Shown one piece after another: positions 7,810 to 14,790 of a stretch of DNA of 64,000 nt (position 1 is its first letter; the number at the start of each line of letters is the position of its first letter). The DNA is from an uncultured Dorea sp. (GTDB lineage: Bacteria; Bacillota_A; Clostridia; Lachnospirales; Lachnospiraceae), in NCBI GenBank assembly GCA_910579015.1, contig CAJTRO010000006.1, forward strand, positions 42,843-106,842. Direction: 5' to 3'. The position numbers were made by a program, and so were the translations under genes. The notes under the pieces were generated by a model. The model did no database searches. It was given only the letters and a program-made list of their open reading frames with translations, and was not told the DNA's origin.

Positions 7810-8829
7810 TTAAAGTCTGTTCCGCTTTTGGCCGGACCTTCTTCGGAGTAATCTATAACCCAGGCTCCACAAGACCGCATGGGTGGACAGTGCCGCAAGT
7901 GCAGGGCATAGAGCCTTCGTCTGTCCGTTCAGCAGATCCATGACACCATAGAAAGTTGCGCTTGACGGCAGTAAGTAAGAAAGCTTGAATATGATACTGC
8001 TGTCCGGCACCGTCAAATAGAAGAAGATTGGCGGAGCCTGGAACAGGATCATGAGGACCTTGATGTAAGCAATCCCCGACATCAATCCATCGGAAAAACA
8101 GCCGATCAACAGCCCCATTAAGGCTGAGATATAAGCCGAAAGCAAGATGATCAGCAGAAACGGTAATATATGTTCTATGTCTGTCCGCACGCAGATCAAC
8201 GCTGTTATGATCGTGGATACCGTACCTCCGATGAATCCCAGAAGTGTTTTCTGTGTGATGTAGGAGCTTGCAGACATGGGAAGCACCTGATTGATAAATT
8301 CAATACCATCCTCTTTCTCGCCTATGATGTTCATAGCGTTAAACGTACAGCCCATAAACATAGCGGCGACCAAGGTCATTACGATCAGGAGGGATTTTAA
8401 CCAGTCATTGTCTGACGTTGCCGGGATCATGGTTTTTGTGACGGATAATGTCTCTACCTGATTTTTATAAATCTGCGGAAGTGTGTCTGCGATCACGCGG
8501 TTCATTTCCAATTCATCTCCGGAGATGAAGGTCTGTATCACGCTTCCTGTTTGCAGAACGCCGATCATCTGTGTGGAGGGATCGTTTACCGCGGCACGCA
8601 GTTCTGTAAGCGATTCATATTGCGTGACCGTTCCGTTTGCCCCGAGCCATTCGACGGTATCGGCGTCCATGCGGTTTTCCAGAACGCCAAATGAGTTTTC
8701 GCTGATGGACTGAAGGCTTACGCCGGAAAGCAGACGAATGGCGATCCCGACAACGACAGGGAGGAAAAAGGTCAAAATACACAATTTGTCACGTCGGACG
8801 CTTTTGAGCTGATATTTCAGTCTTTCCAT
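7810..8829 (-). CDS. ABC-2 type transporter permease
   Basis: A 339-residue membrane subunit of an export-type ABC system. One transmembrane helix is near the N terminus (about 15-35), followed by an extracytoplasmic domain of about 120 residues, then five C-terminal helices from about 145 onward, the usual ABC-2 layout. GEKEDGIEFINQVLPMS (near 200) is the coupling-helix region before helix 2 of the core. It begins three bases after the second permease gene, which encodes the same architecture. Together with the ATPase at 9825-10673 they form a heterodimeric exporter; the substrate could be a peptide, lipid or antibiotic. It is the last gene of this operon. Confidence 0.85.
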   Translation of the reverse strand: MERLKYQLKSVRRDKLCILTFFLPVVVGIAIRLLSGVSLQSISENSFGVLENRMDADTVEWLGANGTVTQYESLTELRAAVNDPSTQMIGVLQTGSVIQTFISGDELEMNRVIADTLPQIYKNQVETLSVTKTMIPATSDNDWLKSLLIVMTLVAAMFMGCTFNAMNIIGEKEDGIEFINQVLPMSASSYITQKTLLGFIGGTVSTIITALICVRTDIEHILPFLLIILLSAYISALMGLLIGCFSDGLMSGIAYIKVLMILFQAPPIFFYLTVPDSSIIFKLSYLLPSSATFYGVMDLLNGQTKALCPALAALSTHAVLWSLGYRLLRRRSGQKRNRL

Positions 8830-8832
8830 GCG

Positions 8833-9825
8833 CTACCCCTCCTTTGCCATTTCACGGTTTAAGGTTTGATACGAAAGCAGGAACAATAGAATGATCGTTC
8901 CGGCACAAGCCAAATAATACGGAGCTTTTGTCATCGGCGTCAAAAAGAACGCCCCTTTCATTGCTTCAAACAGATGATACATCGGGTGATATACGATCCA
9001 GTTCCACTTCATGCCTGTCTGCCCTGCCAAAAATACAGGCGTTGTCACGAAAACCGCAAGTATTAGATAAAACAGGGAAAACTGTTTGAAATCCGGCAGC
9101 CTGACAGCGCAGAGAAATCCGACCAGCGCCATGATGAGTGATAAAATGCCTGCCTGTAAGAGGACGCCGACAAGCGCTTCGACAGCCTCTGACACCCCCA
9201 GATTGATGACTGTCAGAAGGATCGTAAACACCAGATCGGAACACAGCAATAACAGCAGTTTGGATAAGATAAATACACCCCGGCAGACCGGGAGTATCCC
9301 GTGTACCCGTATCACACCCATCTGTTTTTCTTTAAAGAGCATAGATGCAAGCCCTAAGAATCCGACCGCCGTCAATTCAAAGAATAAAAATTCCGCAGTG
9401 ATTTCCCGCCGATTTTTCATTTCCCTGGTGTTGGCGCCGATTCTTTCTGCCTGCCCGTCTACATTTCCATGCAGGATGGCTTCGCCCCATGCCATGCGGT
9501 AGTGATCGGTGGTTTCCATGCCGCAGGACAGCATGTAGATCTCCGGCTCAGCATGGGACAGATCAATGCCCACAGAATATTGGTCGGCACAAGCCGCCTT
9601 AAGCGCCTCCCGGCTGTCCAGTTTTGTAACGTATTCCGAGACGTCCGGCAGTCTGCCCTGCGGATCATAAAGACAGACCGGAAATATTTTCTGATCCAAC
9701 TTGGCATACACAAAATTGATATAGCCGGAATATAAACATAGCGAAAGAAGCGCCAGCAGAAAGAATTTGCCGGATATCATCATTCGAAAATCTTTCTTCA
9801 GCAAGTGTGAAAATCCCCTCCACAT
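8833..9825 (-). CDS. ABC-2 type transporter permease, second subunit
   Basis: A 330-residue permease paralogous in layout to the gene that follows it: N-terminal helix (about 15-35), extracytoplasmic domain, then five helices from about 150. LFKEKQMGVIRVHGILPV is the conserved cytoplasmic coupling segment. The start overlaps the last base of the ATPase stop codon, so translation is coupled. Two non-identical permeases with one ATPase imply a heteromeric transporter. There is no sign of a large MacB/FtsX-type domain, so it differs from the BceAB type even though it lies near a two-component system. Confidence 0.85.
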   Translation of the reverse strand: MWRGFSHLLKKDFRMMISGKFFLLALLSLCLYSGYINFVYAKLDQKIFPVCLYDPQGRLPDVSEYVTKLDSREALKAACADQYSVGIDLSHAEPEIYMLSCGMETTDHYRMAWGEAILHGNVDGQAERIGANTREMKNRREITAEFLFFELTAVGFLGLASMLFKEKQMGVIRVHGILPVCRGVFILSKLLLLLCSDLVFTILLTVINLGVSEAVEALVGVLLQAGILSLIMALVGFLCAVRLPDFKQFSLFYLILAVFVTTPVFLAGQTGMKWNWIVYHPMYHLFEAMKGAFFLTPMTKAPYYLACAGTIILLFLLSYQTLNREMAKEG

Positions 9826-10673
9826 TACGACAGCCCCCTCCCCGTATATTGAATGAACATATCCTCAAGCGTAGGCTCCTGAGAATGAACGCTGATAAGC
9901 TCATCATACGCGAACGGGATCCCCGCTTTCATATCCGGCGCCTCAATCGTCTGTTCTTCCCGTCTGCCCTGATACAGATAATCAATGACAATACTGTGGT
10001 TGCTGTTTTTCTCCTTTAGATTTCTCGGCGTGTCCAGGACCGCGATGGTCCCATTCGAGATAAACGCCACTCTGTCGCAGAGCAGGTCGGCGTCCAGCAT
10101 ATTGTGTGTCGTCAGAAATACCGTCGTCCCTTTTTCCCGTTCCTTTTCTATGATCTTGCGGAAAAGAACGGCTCCGGAAGGATCCAGCCCGCTTGTGGGT
10201 TCGTCCAGAAACAGAAGTCTGGGGTTGCTGATCAATGCCCGCGCCATGCTGACGCGCTGGCGCATCCCCTTTGAGTAAGACGATACCGGCTTATTCAGGA
10301 AATCCTTCTTGAATTCCAGTTCGTCGAGCAATTCTTCGGCGTCCCGCCGTTGTTCCCTGGGATAGAACGAAGCAAAGTAGTGCAGATTGTCAAGGGCGCT
10401 CAGGTTGGTGTACAAATAAGGAAATTCAAACAGAACACCGATCTTCTGAAAAAATGCTTGCGTATGTCCGCTTTGCATATCTTCTCCGAACAAAGATACC
10501 CTCCCGCCATAGCCCTTCAATATGCCGGTCAGGATCTTTTGTGTCGTAGACTTGCCGGAGCCATTCGGTCCTAAAAAGCCGAAGATCTCCCCATCCTCTA
10601 CAGAAAAATCCAAACCATGTAACGCCTGCTTCTCTTTCCCATAAGAAAAGGTCAGATTCCTTGCTTCGATCAT
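9825..10673 (-). CDS. ABC transporter ATP-binding protein
   Basis: A 282-residue ATPase powering the two permeases downstream. Walker A GPNGSGKST is at about 36-44, the signature is YSKGMRQRVSMARAL, and Walker B is LLFLDEPTSGLDPSG, followed by the H-loop TTHNM. The C-terminal 70 residues are the variable regulatory part typical of CcmA/NatA-like exporters. It begins at an ATGA overlap with the stop of a 50-residue membrane protein gene, giving a four-gene operon. Control is probably through the direct repeats at 10881-10935. Confidence 0.92.
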   Translation of the reverse strand: MIEARNLTFSYGKEKQALHGLDFSVEDGEIFGFLGPNGSGKSTTQKILTGILKGYGGRVSLFGEDMQSGHTQAFFQKIGVLFEFPYLYTNLSALDNLHYFASFYPREQRRDAEELLDELEFKKDFLNKPVSSYSKGMRQRVSMARALISNPRLLFLDEPTSGLDPSGAVLFRKIIEKEREKGTTVFLTTHNMLDADLLCDRVAFISNGTIAVLDTPRNLKEKNSNHSIVIDYLYQGRREEQTIEAPDMKAGIPFAYDELISVHSQEPTLEDMFIQYTGRGLS

Positions 10674-10822
10674 TCGTCATCCCCCCACTTCCCATACTGC
10701 TCCTTCTTCTTTTCCTGCTGGCGCCTGTTCCACCATTTCATAAATTTGATCTTGAACGGGATAAAGACTGCCAATAATACCAGAAGAAGAATCCACCAAT
10801 ACCACTCTAAATCCATAAACAT
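10670..10822 (-). CDS. 50-residue single-helix membrane protein at the head of the ABC operon
   Basis: A short gene whose product begins MFMDLEWYWWILLLVLLA, one hydrophobic helix (about 7-22), followed by a basic region (KIKFMKWWNRRQQEKKK) and an acidic end. An AAGGAGG site precedes the ATG, and its TGA overlaps the ATPase start as ATGA, so it is translationally coupled. The size, topology and position suggest a regulatory or assembly micropeptide of the exporter. No family is recognised. Confidence 0.7.
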   Translation of the reverse strand: MFMDLEWYWWILLLVLLAVFIPFKIKFMKWWNRRQQEKKKEQYGKWGDDE

Positions 10823-10880
10823 GATCGTTACCTCCTTAATCTGAGAGACTTGCCCTTTTGTTGAGGTAATCTTATAAAAA

Positions 10881-10935
10881 TGCGGTGAAATTGGTGTGAG
10901 ACTGCGGTGAAGTTGGTGTGAAATCGGTGTTGCGA
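10881..10935 (-). promoter_or_regulatory. Operator-like tandem repeats ahead of the ABC operon
   Basis: Read on the minus strand, TTCACACC, TTCACCGC, TCACACC and TTCACCGC follow each other at 10-12 bp steps and end just before a TATAAG -10 candidate (10870-10875). Direct repeats at about one helical turn overlapping the -35 position are typical of activation by an OmpR-type regulator; the one encoded at 14787-15461 is the nearest candidate. Confidence 0.6.
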
Positions 10936-11019
10936 TAGATGATAGACAATATTTTTGTGCGGACGGATCCGGAGGGGAATATCAAGCCGGATTGGGAGAA
11001 GTCTATTTAGCAACAAAGT

Positions 11020-11100
11020 AAAGGCTCCCCAGATAAAGAGAGCCTTTTCGAAAAAGCTGTGCGCCAATGCCCGCTTTTCGGACTAGATCACAGTAATAGT
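11020..11100 (-). ncRNA. Structured small RNA, copy 2, with its own terminator
   Basis: Read leftward, the RNA has a hairpin GUCCG-AAAAG-CGGGC, the linker AUUG, a second small hairpin GGC/GCU, and then an AAAGGCUC...GAGCCUUU terminator stem (11020-11046). Its core aligns with copy 1 at 11114-11200 and pairs with compensating base changes. Its promoter is unclear; it may be read through from copy 1 or from the toxin gene. Boundaries are approximate. Confidence 0.5.
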
Positions 11101-11113
11101 ATATGCAGATATG

Positions 11114-11143
11114 AAAAAAGAGTTGTATGAAACAACTCTTTTT
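11114..11143. terminator. Bidirectional intrinsic terminator
   Basis: AAAAAGAGTTGT and ACAACTCTTTTT pair perfectly around a five-base loop, with A and T runs on the two sides. It ends small RNA copy 1 and probably any read-through transcript from the toxin gene. Confidence 0.85.
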
Positions 11144-11200
11144 CCTAGAAAAGCCTTGCGGCCAATGTCCCTTGCGAGACTAGATAACTTATTTGTCTAT
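11114..11200 (-). ncRNA. Structured small RNA, copy 1, between the PemK toxin and the ABC operon
   Basis: The predicted RNA is about 87 nt. It contains GUCUC-GCAA-GGGAC and GCC-GCAA-GGC, two adjacent hairpins with GCAA tetraloops joined by AUUG, and ends in a perfect terminator stem (11114-11143). A strong promoter (11207-11234) lies at the right distance. The GNRA loops exist only on the minus strand, which fixes the orientation. It lies just downstream of the PemK/MazF gene and could act as its RNA partner or as an independent regulatory RNA. I do not recognise the family. Confidence 0.6.
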
Positions 11201-11206
11201 GACTTA

Positions 11207-11234
11207 ATTATAGCATCTGCAATAGGAAAGTCAA
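11207..11234 (-). promoter_or_regulatory. Promoter of small RNA copy 1
   Basis: Minus strand TTGACT (11229-11234), 16-bp spacer, TATAAT (11207-11212). It starts only seven bases after the stop codon of the toxin gene, so it serves no protein-coding gene. Confidence 0.8.
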
Positions 11235-11240
11235 GAAAAT

Positions 11241-11801
11241 TTACAGTTCCAAGTGATTTTTCAGCAGTTTATCAACAATGGCAAGGCATTCCGGCGTTAA
11301 GCGGCCAATCCGTCTGCCGAGACGGGCTTTGTCAATCGTGGTGATATCGGTTACGATAATACGAGAAGGCTCTTTATCCAGCTTTCCGTCTGCCAGTTCG
11401 GCGGATGAAAGGCGCACCTGATAATTAGGGTTTATTTTTGTACCGTCGCCTTCAATGGGGAGGACATTTACTTTTTCGCTGTAAATATTGGCCTTTTTGT
11501 TCTGGATGATGACAACAAGGTGATTTCCGCACAGTTCGCTGCCCACGCCTTCCGTGATGAATGCATTGTAGATTTCTCCGCGATAAGGTTTTATGGGATG
11601 GAATTTCTTTTCGTGGGAAGACCGCAGTTTCCTGTTTTCACTAGAATTATGGTGCATCCTGCACTGTTCGGGTATGTACCGCAGATAGGATATGGCTTTA
11701 TTGACGGAAATGTGTTTAAGGCTTATAAGGATGCCCTGAAAAACGGAAGTCAGTGAAGACCTGTCACTGTCATTTATGTTGTTTAAGGAATTATATTCCA
11801 T
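11241..11801 (-). CDS. PemK/MazF-family endoribonuclease toxin with N-terminal extension
   Basis: The C-terminal 115 residues carry the PemK/MazF core: YRGEIYNAF, GVGSELCGNHLVVIIQNKKAN, VNVLPIEG, PSRIIVTDITTIDKARLGRRIG. Arg of the RGEIY stretch and Thr of the TDITTID stretch occupy the usual catalytic positions. About 65 extra N-terminal residues have no counterpart in plain MazF and are not recognised. No MazE-like antitoxin gene is adjacent; instead two structured small RNAs follow. The ATG at 11801 has GGAGGTG immediately before it. Expected to cut mRNA in the cytoplasm. The extension may be an inhibitory or binding domain. Confidence 0.88.
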   Translation of the reverse strand: MEYNSLNNINDSDRSSLTSVFQGILISLKHISVNKAISYLRYIPEQCRMHHNSSENRKLRSSHEKKFHPIKPYRGEIYNAFITEGVGSELCGNHLVVIIQNKKANIYSEKVNVLPIEGDGTKINPNYQVRLSSAELADGKLDKEPSRIIVTDITTIDKARLGRRIGRLTPECLAIVDKLLKNHLEL

Positions 11802-11894
11802 ATGCACCTCCGCTTGTATTTATAGAAAGAGGGTAGCATATTTTGTCAGAAATTGCAATGGAGGAGAATAGAAAAAGTGGGAATTAGGAAAATG

Positions 11895-12224
11895 TTATCC
11901 GCCCAGATTTTCATCCCCCCACTGTTTCATATGTTCAAAAACGGGAATGAAACTTTTACCTAAGTCAGTAAGATTATATTCCACGTGGGGAGGTACTTCT
12001 TTATAGTCATAACGAGTGATGAAGCCGTCGGCTTCTAATTCCCGAAGCTGCTTTGTCAGGCTTGATTCCGTAATGTCGCCGATATGCCTGCGAAGCTCTC
12101 CAAAGCGGTGTATATCCCGAAAGGCGATGTAATAAATGATTTCAATCTTCCATTTACCGCCCAGAATTTTTTGTATGGTTGAAACTGTTTTACAGCGCTC
12201 CACAGCCAATTTACTTTTTTTCAT
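11895..12224 (-). CDS. HxlR-family winged-helix transcriptional regulator
   Basis: A 109-residue HxlR/MarR-like regulator. The family pattern is clear: LGGKWKIEIIYYI, RFGELRRHIGDITESSLTKQLRELEADGFI and the closing PPHVEYNLTDLGKSF. A Cys at residue 11, in the RCKTVSTI stretch, matches the position of the sensory cysteine in several redox-responsive HxlR proteins, so it may sense electrophiles or aldehydes. It reads away from the radical SAM gene, and a palindrome over that gene's -35 box (12315-12327) is a likely operator, so it probably represses its neighbour. Confidence 0.92.
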   Translation of the reverse strand: MKKSKLAVERCKTVSTIQKILGGKWKIEIIYYIAFRDIHRFGELRRHIGDITESSLTKQLRELEADGFITRYDYKEVPPHVEYNLTDLGKSFIPVFEHMKQWGDENLGG

Positions 12225-12314
12225 TTCTGCCGCTCCTTCCTGTAATGTTAAGACCTTCTAAGATAGTATATCATATTCTCAAAAAAATGTATCGTTTTTG
12301 GAGGTACTACAAAA

Positions 12315-12353
12315 AAGTACAGTACTTGTAAAATCATTGTACAAAAGTATAAT
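12315..12353 (+). promoter_or_regulatory. Promoter with HxlR-type operator for the radical SAM gene
   Basis: TTGTAA (12326-12331), 16 bp, TATAAT (12348-12353). The palindrome AAGTACAGTACTT (12315-12327) overlaps the -35, as expected for repression by the divergent HxlR protein. Confidence 0.7.
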
Positions 12354-12408
12354 TAGTATAGATTACAGGAAACAGTGCAGAAGAGAAGAAAAGAAAGGAG
12401 ATGTGATC

Positions 12409-13308
12409 ATGCACTACACAGGAACAATCTGGCGGCCGCCATATGAAGCGGAATCACTTTTGTTAGAGGTGACGGCAGGCTGTACGCATCATAAATGTAA
12501 GTTTTGTACTTTGTATAACGACCTGCCGTTCAAATTCAGGATGTCCCCTCTGGAGGATATTGTGTGTGACCTACAGGAGGTCAAAAGAGCAAAGAACGGC
12601 TGGAACGCCGGGCGTATTGACCGGGTGTTTCTGACCGGAGCAAACCCATTCGTTTTATCCTATGACAAATTAGCTGTGATCGCAGAGTTGATCCGCAAAC
12701 ATCTTCCGTCGGTAAAGTCGATCGGCTCGTTTGCAAGGATTACGGATATTACGCCGAAAACCGATGCGGAGCTTGCAAGACTGCGGGCAATGGGCTATGA
12801 TGGTCTGACAATAGGAATAGAAACGGGCGATGATGAAGCCCTGCGGTTTATGAACAAGGGGTATACTTCTACCGACATCATAGAGCAGTGCCGGAGATTA
12901 GATAAGGCGGATATTCATTACAGTTTCTTCTATCTGGTAAGTATTTCAGGGGCAGGCCGTGGAGAAATCGGGGCAAAATTGACGGCTGATCTATGCAATA
13001 AGATACACCCCACGCTCATCGGAGCGAATATGCTCACGATCTATCCCGATTCTGAGCTTTATACTGAAATACAGCGCGGGAACTGGAAAGAAGAAGGTGA
13101 ACTCGAAAAATACAAGGAGATACGGACGCTCATTGAAAATCTGAAGATACCTGTCATCTTTGCGGCAATGGGCGCTTCCAATGCGTATCAGTTTCATGGA
13201 AAACTGCCGAAAGACAGGGAAAAGCTGTTGGCATTTCTCGATGAGATCATAGGAAATGTCAGTGAAGAAGAATTACAGCGGTATAGAAAAAGTGTTCATC
13301 ATCTGTGA
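12409..13308 (+). CDS. Radical SAM protein
   Basis: A 299-residue iron-sulphur enzyme. The cluster motif is CTHHKCKFC (CX4CX2C spacing, residues 22-30), a variant found in the stand-alone radical SAM family related to YgiQ/HemN-like proteins. A glycine-rich SAM-binding stretch (LTGANPF) and GLTIGIETGDDEAL follow. No B12 domain or extra C-terminal cluster was seen. The frame is open upstream to 12298, but AAGGAGATGTGATC before 12409 fixes the start. Its reaction is unknown; the neighbouring HxlR regulator hints at a stress-induced detoxification or repair role, which is inference only. Confidence 0.88.
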   Translation: MHYTGTIWRPPYEAESLLLEVTAGCTHHKCKFCTLYNDLPFKFRMSPLEDIVCDLQEVKRAKNGWNAGRIDRVFLTGANPFVLSYDKLAVIAELIRKHLPSVKSIGSFARITDITPKTDAELARLRAMGYDGLTIGIETGDDEALRFMNKGYTSTDIIEQCRRLDKADIHYSFFYLVSISGAGRGEIGAKLTADLCNKIHPTLIGANMLTIYPDSELYTEIQRGNWKEEGELEKYKEIRTLIENLKIPVIFAAMGASNAYQFHGKLPKDREKLLAFLDEIIGNVSEEELQRYRKSVHHL

Positions 13309-13363
13309 GAGAAAGCGTGGCAAGCAAAGCTGGCAGAAGATATAATTTTTGAATAAAAGCATA

Positions 13364-13392
13364 TTGAAAAGCATTTTCGCATATGCTATAAT
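13364..13392 (+). promoter_or_regulatory. Promoter of the antitoxin RNA
   Basis: TTGAAA (13364-13369), 17 bp, TATAAT (13387-13392) with TG just before the -10. It points toward the small toxin gene, which lies on the opposite strand. Confidence 0.8.
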
Positions 13393-13399
13393 GCCAATA

Positions 13400-13485
13400 G
13401 GCAAAAGTAATGATGAGTCCATTTGGACAAAAGAACGAATCCCTCGACCGTAGTGGAGTACAGTCGAGGGATTCTTCTTTTCTTT
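13400..13485 (+). ncRNA. Candidate antitoxin RNA of a type I toxin-antitoxin locus
   Basis: A short transcript from the promoter at 13364 should end at a strong stem-loop: GAATCCCTCGAC (13437-13448) pairing with GTCGAGGGATTC (13463-13474), followed by a T-rich stretch. It is convergent with the 32-residue toxin gene, whose mRNA would run into the same stem, giving 3'-end overlap as in TxpA/RatA. Ends are estimates. Confidence 0.65.
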
Positions 13486-13510
13486 TTATAGTGGCAAAGT
13501 ACCCACCAGG

Positions 13511-13609
13511 CTATCTGCTGTCCTTATCATGCCTGTCTAACCATTTGCTGATGAGGTGGCAAACCACACCTGCCGTGACAGTCACTAGAAAAGTAATGAT
13601 GATTTCCAT
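13511..13609 (-). CDS. Small hydrophobic TxpA/holin-like type I toxin
   Basis: A 32-residue peptide: MEIIITFLVTVTAGVVCH, then a short basic/acidic tail with KWLDRHDKDSR. One membrane helix followed by a K-W-L-D-type tail is the hallmark of the TxpA-like small membrane toxins common in Firmicutes. A GGAGGAGG site precedes the ATG. The mRNA probably starts at a TATAAT about 50 bases upstream and runs into the antitoxin RNA gene. When free, such peptides damage the membrane. Confidence 0.75.
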   Translation of the reverse strand: MEIIITFLVTVTAGVVCHLISKWLDRHDKDSR

Positions 13610-13713
13610 TTGAACACCTCCTCCCGTTGCCGGGTGTAGGTTGGACAACATAGGAATTATAACATATCAATTAATGTTGTACTATATTTTTCTTAAAAGA
13701 CTAGAAGTTATTT

Positions 13714-14790
13714 TTATTTCATAAAAGGCATAGAAAAGTAAAAAACAACGCCACCAGTCTGATTCTCCGCCCCATAAGGCAGGTCCTGCATGGACAAAAT
13801 CTGTGCCGCGATCGCAAGCCCCAATCCGGAACCGCTATACTTAGAATTTCTGGCACGATAAAATTTTGTCCAGATTTTTGACAGGCTTTCCTGCGGGATC
13901 GGCGCCCCCTGATTAAAAATCGAGAAATCCAGCCTGCCGTCATTTTCTTTCAGCGAAAGCTTCAGAATACCGCCCGGACGGACATTGCGCTTCGCATTGA
14001 CGATCAGGTTGTCCAATACCTGCTCCATTCTGCTTTGATCTGCGCTTACATATACCGGATGTTCCGGCAGTTCATACTGCAATTCAAAATCAGCGTCCGG
14101 GGTGTCGACCAACAGACGTCCGGCGATGATTTCTAAAAATGCAACAAAGTCGAACCGCTCCGGGTGAAGCCTGACAGCCCCGGTTTCCAACGCGGATAGA
14201 TCAAGCAGTGTGGTGATCAGACGGCTCATGCGTTCTGTCTCCGTTATGATAACATCCGAATATCTCTGCCTTTTTTCCTCGTCTGTCTCGTCCTGCAAGC
14301 CCTCGGCATAGGCACGGATCACACCCAATGGGGTTTTCATCTCGTGGGAGAGATTGTCTGTCAATTCTCTGCGTTCCGCCAGCAGGCGTTTTTTCTGCTC
14401 CACGTCCTGTTCTAATTTCAGGTTGGCGTCTTCCAGTGAAGCAAAGGACTGCTGTAGGTTCCGAGCCATCTTATTCAGGCTGTCCGCAAGCTCCTCCAAT
14501 TCATCATTCGTATGGATCCTGCAAGGAGACGAGAAATCAAGCCGCGCCATCTGACGCGCGGTACGGCTTAATTCGGAGACAGGATCTGAGATAAACCGCC
14601 CCATCAGATAATCAAGCGCCAAAACCAGTGCCGTGACAAAGCACAGCCAGATTAAGAAAGAAATATCCGGCTCGATCGGCAGGCGTGTGGTCACGATGTA
14701 AGAGACGATCAAAAGGATCCCGGCAATCTTGGAGACTATAATGATTTTTTTGCGGACAGTCCGCAAATGAAAGATGTCTTTTAGATTCAT
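13714..14790 (-). CDS. Sensor histidine kinase, second system
   Basis: A 358-residue membrane kinase with two N-terminal helices (about 15-35 and 42-64) and almost no extracytoplasmic loop. A HAMP domain (NDELEELADSLNKMARNL) and coiled coil follow, then LSHEMKTPLG with the phospho-accepting His near 150. The HATPase_c domain carries LDNLIVNAKRN (N box), FNQGAPI and GSGLGLAIA (G boxes). It overlaps the regulator gene by four bases. Its intramembrane-sensing type fits the envelope-stress or antibiotic-sensing systems that usually control a nearby exporter, here the ABC operon at 7810-10822. Confidence 0.93.
   Translation of the reverse strand: MNLKDIFHLRTVRKKIIIVSKIAGILLIVSYIVTTRLPIEPDISFLIWLCFVTALVLALDYLMGRFISDPVSELSRTARQMARLDFSSPCRIHTNDELEELADSLNKMARNLQQSFASLEDANLKLEQDVEQKKRLLAERRELTDNLSHEMKTPLGVIRAYAEGLQDETDEEKRQRYSDVIITETERMSRLITTLLDLSALETGAVRLHPERFDFVAFLEIIAGRLLVDTPDADFELQYELPEHPVYVSADQSRMEQVLDNLIVNAKRNVRPGGILKLSLKENDGRLDFSIFNQGAPIPQESLSKIWTKFYRARNSKYSGSGLGLAIAAQILSMQDLPYGAENQTGGVVFYFSMPFMK

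Noticed and set aside
12298..12408. Longer N terminus for the radical SAM protein
   Set aside because: The region holds the promoter, and AAGGAGATG before 12409 gives a standard start.
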